A DNA stretch of 21,243 nt from CBDTTM01 sp965363355 (GTDB lineage Bacteria > Bacillota > Negativicutes > Selenomonadales > Selenomonadaceae): NCBI GenBank assembly GCA_965363355.1, contig CBDTTM010000024.1:1-21243 (forward strand), read 5' to 3'. The position numbers were made by a program, and so were the translations under genes. This document shows positions 13,874 through 21,243 of this stretch, piece after piece (the first letter of the stretch is position 1; each line of letters begins with the position of its first letter). Below the pieces are notes generated by a model, which made no database searches, was not told the DNA's origin, and saw nothing but the letters and a program-made list of their open reading frames with translations.

Positions 13874-15022
13874 TCATATGCTCGTTTGAAAAAGCTCTGT
13901 TTCCACCTTATACTTTTCTATACAATCCACAATGGATTTCGCCGCAGCCGGTTTTTTACAAGCATGGGCATTTTCTCGCATAGAAGCGAGTTTTTTTTCA
14001 TCAGATAAAAGTTCTTTGACGACCATTCCAATAGTATTGCTGTCTTTTATCCAGATAGCCGCCCCTTTGCCTTCGACATACGCTGCATTTTCTGTTTCGG
14101 GACCTGGTATAGGCTCATGCAAAAGCATGGGAAGTTCCATTGCTAAGGCCTCGCAAATGGTAAGTGCTCCTGGTTTACTGATCAAAAACGCCGCGACTGC
14201 CATCAATTCCTGGACGTTATTAGAATAACCCCATACCTGGATCTTATGCTTTGAATGATTTCGATTTTCTTCTATTTCTGACCAAAGCGATGCATTTGCT
14301 CCTGTTACGACTAAAATCTGTATAGGCTGCGAAAGTTCTTCTAACTGCAAAAGTGCTGTCTTAACACCGCCAAGCCCAAGACCACCGCCCATAATCAAAG
14401 CAATAGGCGAAGAAACAGCTAAATCGAATTTCTGCAGTAATGCGACCCGATCATAGGTAGCATCAAAACAAGCATCAATAGGAATTCCCGTAACATTTAT
14501 TTTTTCTATCGCAATGCCGCGGTTTACCAGTTCTTTTTTTGCTTCATCCGTCGCAACAAAATAAAGATCTACATGTTTATAAACCCACATCTGATGGATT
14601 GAAAAATCGGTAATAACGCAGGCCAGAACCATGTCTGCCTGCGCATTCTTCTTGAGATAAGATGCTGCTGCGCAGGGAAAAGGATGTGTGCAAATGACCA
14701 AATCCGCTTGATGCTGCCGAATCAAATCTTCCATATTTTTTTTCATAGCCAAGGCCAACATGCTTTGGGCTGAAAACCCTTGTAACCGGCCGCCCGTAAA
14801 ATTATATAAGAAATCATACACATTGGGTACATAGTCTAACATCTTCAAGTAAATCTCTTTCAATAACCCGTTCAGATAACCTGTTTCTGTCGACATAAAA
14901 TCCACTACTGCAATATTGGACTTTGGATATTTTATTTTCATCTCATTGCTGACGGCTTCCGCAGCTTTATTATGACCGGAGCCTATGGATGCCGTGACAA
15001 TAAGAATATTTCTCTTATGCAT
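13874..15022 (-). CDS. UgtP/MGDG-synthase-like diacylglycerol glycosyltransferase
   Basis: Family 28 glycosyltransferase, GT-B fold. It probably transfers a sugar from a UDP-sugar to diacylglycerol at the inner face of the cytoplasmic membrane, making glycolipid. The 382-aa length fits. The N-terminal acceptor domain has VTASIGSGHNKAA (10-21), diagnostic of the MGDG synthase/UgtP group. It is followed by the amphipathic region with YNFTGG and by CTHPFP. The donor domain has IMGGGLGLGG and SKPGALTICEALAMELPMLL, the nucleotide-sugar site. The ATG follows GGAGG at 11 nt; an in-frame TTG six codons up would lie in that ribosome site. It has its own promoter (15117-15146). Sugar and product (mono- or diglycosyl) cannot be told from sequence; MurG is excluded by the N-terminal motif. 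Confidence 0.88.
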   Translation of the reverse strand: MHKRNILIVTASIGSGHNKAAEAVSNEMKIKYPKSNIAVVDFMSTETGYLNGLLKEIYLKMLDYVPNVYDFLYNFTGGRLQGFSAQSMLALAMKKNMEDLIRQHQADLVICTHPFPCAAASYLKKNAQADMVLACVITDFSIHQMWVYKHVDLYFVATDEAKKELVNRGIAIEKINVTGIPIDACFDATYDRVALLQKFDLAVSSPIALIMGGGLGLGGVKTALLQLEELSQPIQILVVTGANASLWSEIEENRNHSKHKIQVWGYSNNVQELMAVAAFLISKPGALTICEALAMELPMLLHEPIPGPETENAAYVEGKGAAIWIKDSNTIGMVVKELLSDEKKLASMRENAHACKKPAAAKSIVDCIEKYKVETELFQTSI

Positions 15023-15116
15023 ATTTTCTCGTTCCTCCAACGTATCATGCCCAATCTTCCAGAGCCTGCGAACGCTGCTTTCCCATTCGATGAAACCCGT
15101 TCTTTTCTCTTTTATA

Positions 15117-15146
15117 ATTATATCATATACGCAGTATACATTCTAA
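15117..15146 (-). promoter_or_regulatory. Promoter of the glycosyltransferase gene
   Basis: Minus-strand TTAGAA (15141-15146), 18-nt spacer, TATAAT (15117-15122). The leader of about 90 nt holds a 13-codon open frame with ATG at 15084-15086 and TGA at 15045-15047. I see no strong terminator between the SDR stop (15225) and this promoter. Confidence 0.6.
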
Positions 15147-15224
15147 CATATTCATTCTAGGCTGTAAAATAAGCCGTCTTAAAAATACTGCTGCTCTCTG
15201 AATTTCATCTGAAAAACCAATCCA

Positions 15225-15995
15225 TCAATATGCCGTCAATCCGCCGTCCACTGTCCAAACTGCACCAGTCACAAAACTTGCCTTAGACGAGGCAAGAAAA
15301 CAGATGACCTCGGCCGCCTCATCAGCTGTGCCGATTCGCCCGATTGGATATAGCGAGCTCATTTCCTTGATTTGCTGTTCTTTATCTACGCCATCGATCA
15401 GTTGTGCCCGCGTCAGAGGTGTATCGATATCGCCAGGACATATGCAGTTGACGCGAATCCGCTCTGGCGCCAGCTCAAGTGCCAATGCCTTCGTGAATGT
15501 CGTAACTGCCCCCTTAGATGCGCAGTAAGCCGAGCATAAGTAGTTTCCATTGATGCCCGCATCTGAAGACACATTGACTATCGAGGCATCGGTACCGCCT
15601 TTAAGCAAGGGCAAAGCATATTTACACATAAAATATGTACCTTTGATATTTACAGCCATGATACGGTCAAACGCCTCTTCTTCCATATCCTCTATAGACC
15701 GCTCAAAATAAAGTCCTGCCGAATTGATCAATACATCAAGACTGCCATCTAAAAGTAAAGCAGCCTCCTGCATTGCTTCTTTGCAAGAACTGGCAGAAAC
15801 TACATCTGCCTGAATGAAAAACACCTTGCCTTCATACGCAACCAAACCTCGTGCCAAAGCCGCAAAACGCTCTTTTGAACGTCCCAGGAGGATTACCTTA
15901 TACTCTTGTTCTAAAAGAATTTTTGCTGCCGCCAGCCCAATACCTGATGTTCCACCCGTAATCAATGCCGTTTTTTCTTTTTTTGCCTCTTTCAT
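15225..15995 (-). CDS. Short-chain dehydrogenase/reductase
   Basis: Classical SDR of 256 aa. The nucleotide motif TGGTSGIG is at 13-20 and Arg39 follows the second strand (LLGRS), which favours NADP(H). NSAG is at 91-94 and the catalytic set is Asn116, Ser144, Tyr157, Lys161 (YCASK). The substrate loop begins CPGDIDTPLT and the end is VDGGLTAY. It resembles FabG/gluconate-5-dehydrogenase relatives, but there is no fatty-acid gene nearby, so the substrate is unassigned. The ATG follows GGGGTG. It starts only about 15 nt after the hup terminator with no room for a promoter between, so it probably relies on read-through from hup. Cytoplasmic. Confidence 0.88.
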   Translation of the reverse strand: MKEAKKEKTALITGGTSGIGLAAAKILLEQEYKVILLGRSKERFAALARGLVAYEGKVFFIQADVVSASSCKEAMQEAALLLDGSLDVLINSAGLYFERSIEDMEEEAFDRIMAVNIKGTYFMCKYALPLLKGGTDASIVNVSSDAGINGNYLCSAYCASKGAVTTFTKALALELAPERIRVNCICPGDIDTPLTRAQLIDGVDKEQQIKEMSSLYPIGRIGTADEAAEVICFLASSKASFVTGAVWTVDGGLTAY

Positions 15996-16010
15996 ACAAC
16001 ACCCCAGAAA

Positions 16011-16043
16011 AACAAAAAGCCAGGTTCTCAGAACCCGGCTTTT
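16011..16043 (-). terminator. hup terminator
   Basis: On the minus strand AAAAGCCGGGTTC pairs with GAACCTGGCTTTT (13 bp, one G-U pair) around a 3-nt loop and runs into TGTTTTT. It begins 3 nt after the hup stop and lies just upstream of the SDR start. Confidence 0.88.
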
Positions 16044-16046
16044 GTT

Positions 16047-16322
16047 TTATTTGTTTACAGCATCTTTAAGTGCTTTGCCTGCTTTGAATACAGGATTTTT
16101 TGAAGCTGGGATTGTAATTTCAGCACCAGTCTGAGGATTACGTCCTTTTCTTGCTTCACGTGCTTTTACTTCAAAAGTACCGAAACCAATTACCTGGACT
16201 TTGTCATCTTTTACAAGTGCTTCTTCAACACTTGCAAATAATGCGTTGACTGCTTTTTCTGCATCTTTTTTTGTTAAGCCAGCCTTGTCTGCAACGCTAG
16301 CCACCAATTCAGTTTTATTCAC
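16047..16322 (-). CDS. hup: DNA-binding protein HU
   Basis: Nucleoid protein that binds and bends DNA as a dimer. The 91-aa length and the sequence from MNKTELV to the C-terminal helix match HU throughout, including GFGTFEV and the DNA-wrapping arm RKGRNPQTGAEITIPAS with its intercalating Pro. It starts with GTG, preceded by AAGGAGG at 8-nt spacing. The mfd-mazG-hup order is recurrent in Firmicutes. Flanking terminators suggest an abundant single-gene transcript. The 115-nt upstream region is very AT-rich and contains the palindrome TATAAAATTTTATA (16414-16427); I could not assign a clear -35/-10 pair. Confidence 0.97.
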   Translation of the reverse strand: MNKTELVASVADKAGLTKKDAEKAVNALFASVEEALVKDDKVQVIGFGTFEVKAREARKGRNPQTGAEITIPASKNPVFKAGKALKDAVNK

Positions 16323-16436
16323 GAGTATAGCCTCCTTTGAAATGATTACGTTTAGCTTAATTCGCTATCGTTGCCTTTATTCCTCTTTATTTCGAACATT
16401 TTCTGCAAAAAAATATAAAATTTTATAAAATACGGG

Positions 16437-16463
16437 AAAAAAGGCTATTTTTCTGCCTTTTTT
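16437..16463 (-). terminator. mazG terminator overlapping its 3' end
   Basis: On the minus strand AAAAAAGGC (coding for the last lysines of MazG) pairs with GCCTTTTTT after the stop; the TAG stop lies in the 9-nt loop. The 9-bp stem has only three G-C pairs, but a U tract is built in. It ends the mfd-mazG unit before hup. Confidence 0.65.
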
Positions 16464-17908
16464 TTCCTTTTTGCCGCATTCCAAAATTCATCGAGTTCCG
16501 CTAAAGAAAACGTCGCCCAAGAACGTCCACTCGCTTTTACAAGCTTTTCTACCGTCATAAATCTCGTGCAAAATTTGCGGTTTGTTCCATTCAATGCAAC
16601 CTCAGCATCGACATGCAGGAAGCGAGAAAGATTGACTACAGAAAACAGCACATCGCCTAATTCTTCTTCAATTTCATTTTGAGCATGGCTTGCGACCGCC
16701 GCCTTGAGTTCGTCTATTTCTTCAGCTATCTTGCCCCAAACAGGAGCCATTTCTGCCCAATCAAAACCGACTTTCGACGCTTTATGCTGTAATTTATAGG
16801 CGCTCATCAAAGCCGGTAAATCCTTTGGCACTCCATCGAGCACAGATTTACGTTCTTTTTTCTCTTCTTTTTTTATGTTATCCCAGCTCGTAATGACAGC
16901 AGCAGCATCTTCTAGTGACACATCACCGAACACATGCGGATGGCGCCGAACGAGTTTGGAAACAATTCCATCGACGACATCCTGCATCGAAAAATCGCCA
17001 CATTCCTCTGCCATGCGCGCATGAAATACGATTTGCAGCAAAAGATCACCAAGCTCTTCGCACAAAAGGTCGACATCTTTTAAATCAATCGCTTCGATGA
17101 CTTCATAGACTTCTTCAATGAGATTTCTGCGCAACGATTCATGTGATTGCAAAAGATCCCATGGACAGCCTCCCGGCGAACGCAAAGTAGCCATGATATC
17201 AACTAAGGGGTCTAGCGTAAATACTTTTTTGCTTGTATCTAAAGGTGGAACATATAGACTTGTGAGATGGTCAATGCCTTGTTGGCGATCGAGTTCGAAA
17301 AGTTCAATCGGAGAGATCTTCTCATCTGGCAGCCCTAAATTCTGTACCAAAACCACATTGTGATCATCTGGATACGTTTCCATCAAACTGAGCTTTGTAT
17401 CCGAGGCTACTTGCCCATTATAGACCTGTGTCACTACCAAAGCTGTTGGCATCTGTGCTGGCAAGTGCTCAAGATCCGCCGCATCGACAATCGTCAAGCC
17501 TTCTATCGGATCAATGCCAAGCCGGACGTAAAGCACTTCAGCGAAGCTCATGCCTGGCAGTATATCAACCGCAATGCCTCGTTCTTTGGCCATGTCACGA
17601 ATCAATACAACGGTTCTCTCCGCTACGAGCGGACTTCCCGGTACAGCATAGACAACATCGACGCCCGCAGCTGCTTTTTCTATGACATCCACTGAAATCG
17701 CCGTATACACTTCATCGAAAGTCGCTTTGTTTTCATAAAAAGCATCATACGAAGAAAAGCTCACACCACGTTTTTTTATTTCATCCACGGTAGGATGTTT
17801 CGCGGTCCGCAGCAAAAGCTGTTGCGCTTGCTGCATTTTTTCCCAAGTTCCAAGGGTAATCAAGTCAAAAGAACCTGCTCCCAAACCAACAATTGTTATA
17901 CTGCCCAA
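16445..17908 (-). CDS. mazG: Fused tetrapyrrole-methylase-like / MazG nucleotide pyrophosphohydrolase
   Basis: The YabN-type fusion, 487 aa. Residues 1-225 are a SAM-dependent tetrapyrrole-methylase-like domain (IVGLGAGSFDLIT; AVPGSPLVAE; LPGMSFAE) with no established substrate. From about 245 a MazG domain follows: SPGGCPWD, then the metal site EExxE (LIEEVYEVIEA) and ELGD (LCEELGDLL). A second MazG repeat has EEIDEL and EEELGD (about 400-440). MazG hydrolyses NTPs, including damaged ones, to NMP and PPi. It starts with TTG (17906-17908), with GGAGG at 7-nt spacing. That ribosome site directly follows the mfd stop (13-nt gap), so the two are cotranscribed. Confidence 0.95.
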   Translation of the reverse strand: MGSITIVGLGAGSFDLITLGTWEKMQQAQQLLLRTAKHPTVDEIKKRGVSFSSYDAFYENKATFDEVYTAISVDVIEKAAAGVDVVYAVPGSPLVAERTVVLIRDMAKERGIAVDILPGMSFAEVLYVRLGIDPIEGLTIVDAADLEHLPAQMPTALVVTQVYNGQVASDTKLSLMETYPDDHNVVLVQNLGLPDEKISPIELFELDRQQGIDHLTSLYVPPLDTSKKVFTLDPLVDIMATLRSPGGCPWDLLQSHESLRRNLIEEVYEVIEAIDLKDVDLLCEELGDLLLQIVFHARMAEECGDFSMQDVVDGIVSKLVRRHPHVFGDVSLEDAAAVITSWDNIKKEEKKERKSVLDGVPKDLPALMSAYKLQHKASKVGFDWAEMAPVWGKIAEEIDELKAAVASHAQNEIEEELGDVLFSVVNLSRFLHVDAEVALNGTNRKFCTRFMTVEKLVKASGRSWATFSLAELDEFWNAAKRKKKAEK

Positions 17909-17921
17909 AAAAAGGCCTCCT

Positions 17922-20900
17922 TTAAATCTGTGTCTTCACTTTAGAGCCATCTTCACCAGCAAGAATCATCAATATGCGGGTAAGATAATTCAATATGTTT
18001 TTCTTGCTCGTCGGGGTTGCTTTTATGCGCATAAGCTGTGCCGGGCCTGGCAAAAAGCGCAGTACCGAACCCAACTGATTCTTGAGTTTCAATAAATCGT
18101 CGACCTCAAACGCCGGTTCCGGGCCAAAGGTAATCTCCACGAACATCGATTTTTCAACAATGGATTTTATTCCAAGATCTCTGGCATAATTTTTAAGGCG
18201 CGCTACCTGCAGCAAATTCATGACAACAGGGGTCGGCTCACCAAAGCGATCGATCAAGTCGTCGAGCAGGCTTCGAATCTGTTCACCATTGCGAAGAGCT
18301 GCGATTCTCTGATAGATCTCAATCTTATGCATTGCATCGGACACATAACCGCCATCGATATAAGCTTCCGTCTGTACTTCAATGACCGGATCGATTTTCT
18401 CAACTGTTTTTTGTCCGCTTTTGAGTTCTTGAACAGCTTCTTCTAAGAGGCGACAGTACATTTCAAAACCGACACTTGCAATATGCCCATGTTGCTGTGA
18501 ACCAAGAAGATTCCCGGCCCCGCGAATTTCAAGATCGCGCATGGCAATTTTGAACCCTGCCCCAAGTTCGGCAAACTCTTTAATGGCCTGTAACCGTTTT
18601 TCTGCTGTTTCCGTCAACACCTTATCTTGCTGATAAACAAAGTAGGCAAATGCCATATGGCTAGAACGCCCAACCCGCCCACGCATCTGATAAAGCTGTG
18701 ACAAGCCGAAGTGGTCGGCATTATAAACAATGATCGTATTGGCATTGGCTACATCAAGTCCATTTTCGACAATACTCGTCGCCAATAAAATATCATACTT
18801 ATTTTCATAAAAATCACTCATAACTTGCTCTAAAAGTTCTTCTGGCATCTGTCCATGTGCTGTCTGTATTCTTGCATCGGGAAGCATTTCGGCAAGCTTA
18901 CTGCGCATCTTGTCGATCGTCTCGACCCGGTTATAGACAAAATAAACCTGTCCTCCGCGTTTTAGCTCACGTCGAATCGCATCACGAATAATACCGTCAT
19001 TGTTTTCCACGACATAGGTCTGTACCGGAAAACGTTCTTCCGGTGGCGTCTCGATAATGCTCATATCTCTCGCCCCGACCAAAGACATGTGCAAGGTCCT
19101 AGGGATAGGTGTCGCGCTTAACGTCAAGACATCAACATTTTGCGTCAATTTTTTGATTTTTTCTTTTTGAGCAACACCGAATCGTTGCTCTTCATCAACA
19201 ACTAAAAGGCCCAAGTTCTTGAATCGTACATTATTGCTATTTAAAATGGCATGTGTCCCGATAAGGATATCGACTTGTCCACTTTCAACCTTGGCAAACG
19301 TCTCTTTTTGCTGTTTAGCCGTACGGAAACGACAGACGACGTCGATGTTCGGCCCAAAGCCTTCAAAACGGCTCGTAAACGTTTGGAAATGCTGTTGTGC
19401 CAAAACCGTCGTCGGCACTAAGACAGCCACTTGTTTGCCAGCAACCACGGCCTTGAAAGCTGCTCGAATAGCCACTTCCGTTTTGCCAAAGCCAACATCT
19501 CCGCAAAGCAGGCGTTCCATTGGCTGTTCCTTTTCCATATCCGCTTTGATTTCAACCAAAGCCGTCAACTGGTCCGGTGTTTCTTCATAAGGGAAAGCGT
19601 CTTCAAATTCTTTTTGCCAAGGAGTATCTGGCGGAAAGGCAAATCCCGTTCCGCTCATCCGCTCTGCGTAAATCCGAATCAATTCTTTGGCAATATCTTG
19701 GACGGAAGCTCTAGCACGCGCTTTAGCTTTCGTCCACTCCGTCCCCCCCATACGGTGAAGTCTTGGGACATCGCCCTCTGAGCCAATGTATTTTTGCAGC
19801 AGATTGACCTGGTCTGTCGGAACAAAGAGCTTGTCGTCGCCGCCATATTTTATATGCAGGTAATCACGATGTATACCACCGACATCGAGTGTTTCGACGC
19901 CTAGATACTTCCCAATCCCATGGTTGATATGGACGACATAGTCCCCAATATTTATATCGCGGAAATGAGCGATTTTTTCGCCTTGTGCCTTACGCGCGAT
20001 AACCTTCTTTTTTTGCCGGCCTAAGATATCTTTTTCTGCCACAACGACAAGATGGGCCTTGGGCAGTTCAAATCCGTTGCCAAGTGCTCCCTGCATGATA
20101 TTGACCATATCCGCTTCGATTGTTTCATCGCTTTTTCGATAAGCCGATACTATTTTATGCTGTTCGAGCATGGCTTTAAGAGACTGCGCTTTGGTTTCAT
20201 CACCCATAAAGACAAGAATCTTTGTCTCTCGTTCAAGCCAGCCCTTGATTTCATCAGCCACCATATCCATTTGTTTTTGAAACGGTGCCACAGCCTTGAC
20301 TGTGACGCTGACAAGTACATCCGGATCAGCGTTATGTATCTTTTGCAGCATCAGCGTCGTATAGATGATATTGTTTTCTTTTGCTGTAGAAATGATTTCA
20401 TCCCAGCTAAATACGCGTTCTTTTATTTCAGGACTTTCTTTGATGATCGTCACAATTTCCTCTCGCAAACGAGTTGGGTCATCGAAAATGACATTGCCCT
20501 TGCCCTCTAGATACGAAAGAAACATTGCTGGTTTACCATCTGCGCCCATTTGTGCCAAAGGCAAAATAGAAAGTTCACTGATATTTCTAAGCGAACGCTG
20601 TGAACCACTATCAAACTCACGCAGCGAATCAATTTCATCGTCAAAAAATTCAATGCGCACCGCTTCTTGAGAATTTATGGGAAACACATCGATGATACCA
20701 CCGCGAGCGCTGAATTGTCCCAGGCCTTCGACTTGATCAGCATGGTCGTAACCAAGCTGTACAAGCTTTTCCAAAAGGGCATCACGCTCTATGGTATCGC
20801 CGATTTTAAGATGGAGACTTGTTCGTTCAAACTCTTGTCGAGAAAGGCCTTTTTGTGCTGCTGCCGCAGCTGTAGCGAGAACAATTACGCGTTCGCCGCG

Positions 20901-21233
20901 AAGCAGACGTCCGAGTACATCCATGCGTTTCGCCGCTAAATTCCGGCTCTGTGCGGCAGCTGAGAATGTGACAATATCCAGTGCTGGAAGCTCGACGATT
21001 GTTGTATTTGGCAGCAAAGACGCTAGGTCTGCTCGCCAATTTTCTAAAGAATCTTTGTTTGCCGTAATAATCACAGCGGATCGTTCACTTTTATCGTAAG
21101 AGGCTGCAAATACTGCATGTTTTTGAGAACCTGCCAACCCATAAATAAGGCTTTGCCCCTTAGTATTACCAAAACACCGACTGATTTTCGCGATTTCTTT
21201 ATCCTGCAACAAAGCTGCAAAAAATTCTTTCAT
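17922..21233 (-). CDS. mfd: Transcription-repair coupling factor Mfd
   Basis: ATP-driven translocase that removes stalled RNA polymerase from damaged DNA and recruits UvrA. It is complete at 1103 aa, slightly short of the usual 1150-1180. A UvrB-like N-terminal part (about 1-340) has a degenerate P-loop (GLAGSQKH), as normal for Mfd, and the UvrA-contact region. The CarD-like polymerase-interacting domain is at about 424-480 (IGDYVVHINHGIGKYLG). The RecG-like motor has Walker A GDVGFGKTE (about 577-585), DEEQRFG (near 678), SATPIPRT and the RGRVGR helicase motif VI. A C-terminal TRCF domain (near 990-1080) ends it. The ATG is 10 nt from the right edge with only a partial GGTG visible; the promoter is outside. 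It leads mazG. Confidence 0.97.
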   Translation of the reverse strand: MKEFFAALLQDKEIAKISRCFGNTKGQSLIYGLAGSQKHAVFAASYDKSERSAVIITANKDSLENWRADLASLLPNTTIVELPALDIVTFSAAAQSRNLAAKRMDVLGRLLRGERVIVLATAAAAAQKGLSRQEFERTSLHLKIGDTIERDALLEKLVQLGYDHADQVEGLGQFSARGGIIDVFPINSQEAVRIEFFDDEIDSLREFDSGSQRSLRNISELSILPLAQMGADGKPAMFLSYLEGKGNVIFDDPTRLREEIVTIIKESPEIKERVFSWDEIISTAKENNIIYTTLMLQKIHNADPDVLVSVTVKAVAPFQKQMDMVADEIKGWLERETKILVFMGDETKAQSLKAMLEQHKIVSAYRKSDETIEADMVNIMQGALGNGFELPKAHLVVVAEKDILGRQKKKVIARKAQGEKIAHFRDINIGDYVVHINHGIGKYLGVETLDVGGIHRDYLHIKYGGDDKLFVPTDQVNLLQKYIGSEGDVPRLHRMGGTEWTKAKARARASVQDIAKELIRIYAERMSGTGFAFPPDTPWQKEFEDAFPYEETPDQLTALVEIKADMEKEQPMERLLCGDVGFGKTEVAIRAAFKAVVAGKQVAVLVPTTVLAQQHFQTFTSRFEGFGPNIDVVCRFRTAKQQKETFAKVESGQVDILIGTHAILNSNNVRFKNLGLLVVDEEQRFGVAQKEKIKKLTQNVDVLTLSATPIPRTLHMSLVGARDMSIIETPPEERFPVQTYVVENNDGIIRDAIRRELKRGGQVYFVYNRVETIDKMRSKLAEMLPDARIQTAHGQMPEELLEQVMSDFYENKYDILLATSIVENGLDVANANTIIVYNADHFGLSQLYQMRGRVGRSSHMAFAYFVYQQDKVLTETAEKRLQAIKEFAELGAGFKIAMRDLEIRGAGNLLGSQQHGHIASVGFEMYCRLLEEAVQELKSGQKTVEKIDPVIEVQTEAYIDGGYVSDAMHKIEIYQRIAALRNGEQIRSLLDDLIDRFGEPTPVVMNLLQVARLKNYARDLGIKSIVEKSMFVEITFGPEPAFEVDDLLKLKNQLGSVLRFLPGPAQLMRIKATPTSKKNILNYLTRILMILAGEDGSKVKTQI

Positions 21234-21243
21234 TATTTACACC

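Overview
The window looks like chromosomal DNA from a moderately AT-rich Firmicute, most probably a member of the Negativicutes (Selenomonas/Sporomusa/Veillonella relatives). This rests on gene content and order (mfd–mazG–hup … divIC–S1 protein–tilS–hpt–ftsH, then birA–coaX–dusB–greA–lysS), strong Shine-Dalgarno sites, TTG/GTG starts and consensus sigma-A promoters. The genus is not decided, and the class assignment is inference from recalled gene order. I see no phage, insertion sequence, CRISPR array, toxin-antitoxin pair or tRNA gene.

Layout, left to right. Positions 1-358 carry no protein gene. On the minus strand they hold two tandem consensus promoters and a boxA antiterminator, as expected upstream of an rRNA operon that would run off the left edge. 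A plus-strand promoter then drives a secreted protein of unknown function (359-961). A bidirectional terminator separates it from a minus-strand housekeeping block: lysS, greA, dusB, coaX and birA (1046-6058). The second plus-strand gene (6282-7028) encodes a secreted protein with a duplicated domain; its promoter region carries four head-to-tail 11-bp repeats. It ends in an 18-bp perfect hairpin shared with a converging R. etli-type asparaginase (7071-8066).

The rest is entirely minus strand. Read in transcription order from the right edge it is: mfd and mazG (coupled, 13-nt gap), a terminator, hup, a terminator, an SDR oxidoreductase, a UgtP/MGDG-synthase-like glycosyltransferase, a duplicated zinc-ribbon protein, divIC, an S1-domain protein, a terminator, tilS and hpt (overlapping), ftsH, a terminator, and the asparaginase.

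Together the genes cover transcription-coupled repair and transcript rescue (Mfd, GreA), nucleotide-pool cleaning and purine salvage (MazG, Hpt), tRNA function (TilS, DusB, LysS), division (DivIC), membrane proteolysis (FtsH), cofactors (CoaX, BirA), nucleoid structure (HU) and membrane lipids (glycosyltransferase). The least explained parts are the two secreted plus-strand proteins, the duplicated zinc-ribbon protein, the 11-bp repeat array, a palindrome filling the birA promoter spacer, and a terminator whose hairpin contains the next gene's -35 region.
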